Source: a bacterium TMED198 (GTDB lineage Bacteria; Fidelibacterota; Marinisomatia; SCGC-AAA003-L08; D37C17). Taken from it: 6,488 bases of DNA. The notes beneath the pieces are model-generated. The model saw only the letters and a program-made list of their open reading frames with translations, was not told where the DNA came from and searched no databases. Below, one piece after another: positions 5,660 to 6,488 of this stretch. The stretch covers positions 5,979 through 12,466 of the forward strand of contig NHIV01000051.1 of the NCBI GenBank assembly GCA_002170735.1, read 5' to 3'. The position numbers and the translations under genes were made by a program. The first letter of the stretch is position 1. The number at the start of each line of letters is the position of its first letter.

Positions 5660-5859
5660 ATCAAGCACATAAATTTATTGATTAGATCAATTAAATAACA
5701 AAATATTTTTTTAAAATATACATTAAAAATATTCTCTCGTTAGAGACTCTCATCTTTATATTCTAATTAATATGTTGTTTTTATTCAAAATTAAGATGGC
5801 TTTCAATAAATTAATTAGTATAAAATAATTAACGTTTGAGATAGAATACATCAAACTAT
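5660..5859. other. Divergent intergenic region between tRNA-Glu and the FAD oxidase gene
   Basis: This gap must hold promoters in both directions. A TATAAA at 5819-5824 is a possible -10 for the plus-strand gene, about 36 bases before its ATG, with no convincing -35. The palindrome ATTGAT-TAG-ATCAAT (5677-5691) lies just upstream of the tRNA 5' end. No open frame of note was found. Confidence 0.4.
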
Positions 5860-6488
5860 ATGGATCCAACAAACAATATAATACATCTTACTAGAGCTAC
5901 CGATAATAATAGTTGGGATATAATTGAAAGTTTTTTCCAAAAAAACCAAAGTTCAGATCTTAATGGGCTAGTTAATTTTATTAATAATTTTGATATTGAT
6001 ATTACTACTGACTCGAGTATCCTTGAGAGCTATTTAACAGATTGGGCAAATAATAAAGGTGAGGCTATTGGGTTGTGCAGGCCAAAAAATGCTAATGAGT
6101 GTGGCATAATTATTAGATGCTTTTACAAGTACAAAATGCCTTACACACTTTGTGCGGGCCAAACAGCACTAACTGGGAGCTCGTGTCCATCTGGCGGCTT
6201 TGTAGTTAGCCTAGAGAAGATGCGATTTCCTTCAGTTAAAGTAGATTTAGATCTAAATACAATTGACTCACCAGTTGGAATTTATCTAGAAGACCTTCGT
6301 ACCCAAGTTCAAGAACAGTCAAAGGGCCGCCTTATATATCCTGTTGATCCAACAAGCAGGAACGAGGCTATGGTTGGTGGAACTATATCCTGTAACGCTT
6401 CAGGCTTTGTTCCCGGACAAGCTGGATCTACCAGGTACTGGGTTGAGGGCATAGAATTTATTTTTCCTAATGGATATGGTTTTTTTGC
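5860..6488 (+). CDS. FAD-linked oxidase of GlcD/D-lactate dehydrogenase type (3' end outside window)
   Basis: The first 209 codons are visible. The FAD-binding PCMH-type domain starts near residue 55. LESYLTDW (55-62) and GLCRPKNANEC (71-81) match the family's Y-x-x-D...RP-x-x-x-x-E entry. PYTLCAGQTALTG (94-106) is the FAD pyrophosphate loop, usually R-G-x-G-T-x-L-x-G. YPVDPTSRNEAMVGGTISCNASG (160-182) is the conserved second loop, and TRYWVEGIEFIFPNG (191-205) follows. These enzymes oxidise 2-hydroxy acids such as glycolate or D-lactate, and the electron acceptor varies. The substrate-binding domain lies outside the window, so the substrate is open. About 50 residues precede the domain, longer than in many relatives. 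The ATG at 5860 is the first in frame after a TAG at 5842-5844, which supports this start, although the Shine-Dalgarno is poor. Confidence 0.9.
   Translation, partial: MDPTNNIIHLTRATDNNSWDIIESFFQKNQSSDLNGLVNFINNFDIDITTDSSILESYLTDWANNKGEAIGLCRPKNANECGIIIRCFYKYKMPYTLCAGQTALTGSSCPSGGFVVSLEKMRFPSVKVDLDLNTIDSPVGIYLEDLRTQVQEQSKGRLIYPVDPTSRNEAMVGGTISCNASGFVPGQAGSTRYWVEGIEFIFPNGYGFF

Noticed and set aside
1..6488. CRISPR array, insertion sequence, prophage or defence system
   Set aside because: No spaced direct repeats, transposase motifs, terminal inverted repeats or recognisable defence domains were found on either strand.

Overview
The window is very AT-rich, with tightly packed genes that often share or abut stop and start codons. 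This suggests a streamlined, low-GC bacterium. The System I cytochrome c maturation genes followed by a BolA-family gene point to a proteobacterium in the broad sense, including the former Deltaproteobacteria. This is inference from gene content; no rRNA or other marker is present to fix the taxon.

Plus strand, 2-2112: the 3' part of ccmA (its Walker A lies before the window), then ccmB, ccmC, a 36-residue ccmD, and a bolA-family gene. Every junction overlaps or abuts: TAATG at ccmA/ccmB and ccmC/ccmD, TAGATG at ccmB/ccmC, and a 17-base overlap at ccmD/bolA. CcmA, CcmB, CcmC and CcmD act together at the inner membrane to load haem onto the chaperone CcmE. No ccmE, ccmF, ccmG or ccmH follows, so those genes must be elsewhere or before the window.

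2113-3348: a low-coding stretch. It holds an unrecognised minus-strand reading frame (2349-2714) with a Shine-Dalgarno-like GGAG but no normal start codon. After it comes a well-formed terminator (2791-2820), then a small minus-strand gene (2849-3076) whose protein is two copies of a 32-residue repeat.

Minus strand, 3349-5476: a three-gene operon, transcribed from high to low coordinates. It encodes a four-helix DUF2231-like membrane protein, an alpha/beta hydrolase, and a metallo-beta-lactamase-fold hydrolase of the glyoxalase II/persulfide dioxygenase group. The stops and starts abut (TAAATG) or overlap by 11 bases.

5548-6488: tRNA-Glu(TTC) on the minus strand, with a strong terminator almost touching its 3' end. 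On the plus strand, running off the window, is the first 209 codons of an FAD-linked oxidase of the GlcD/D-lactate dehydrogenase type.

No mobile element, CRISPR array or clear defence system was seen. The items most worth a second look are the tandem-repeat small protein, the reading frame without a normal start, the ccmABCD-bolA arrangement and the DUF2231-hydrolase-MBL operon.
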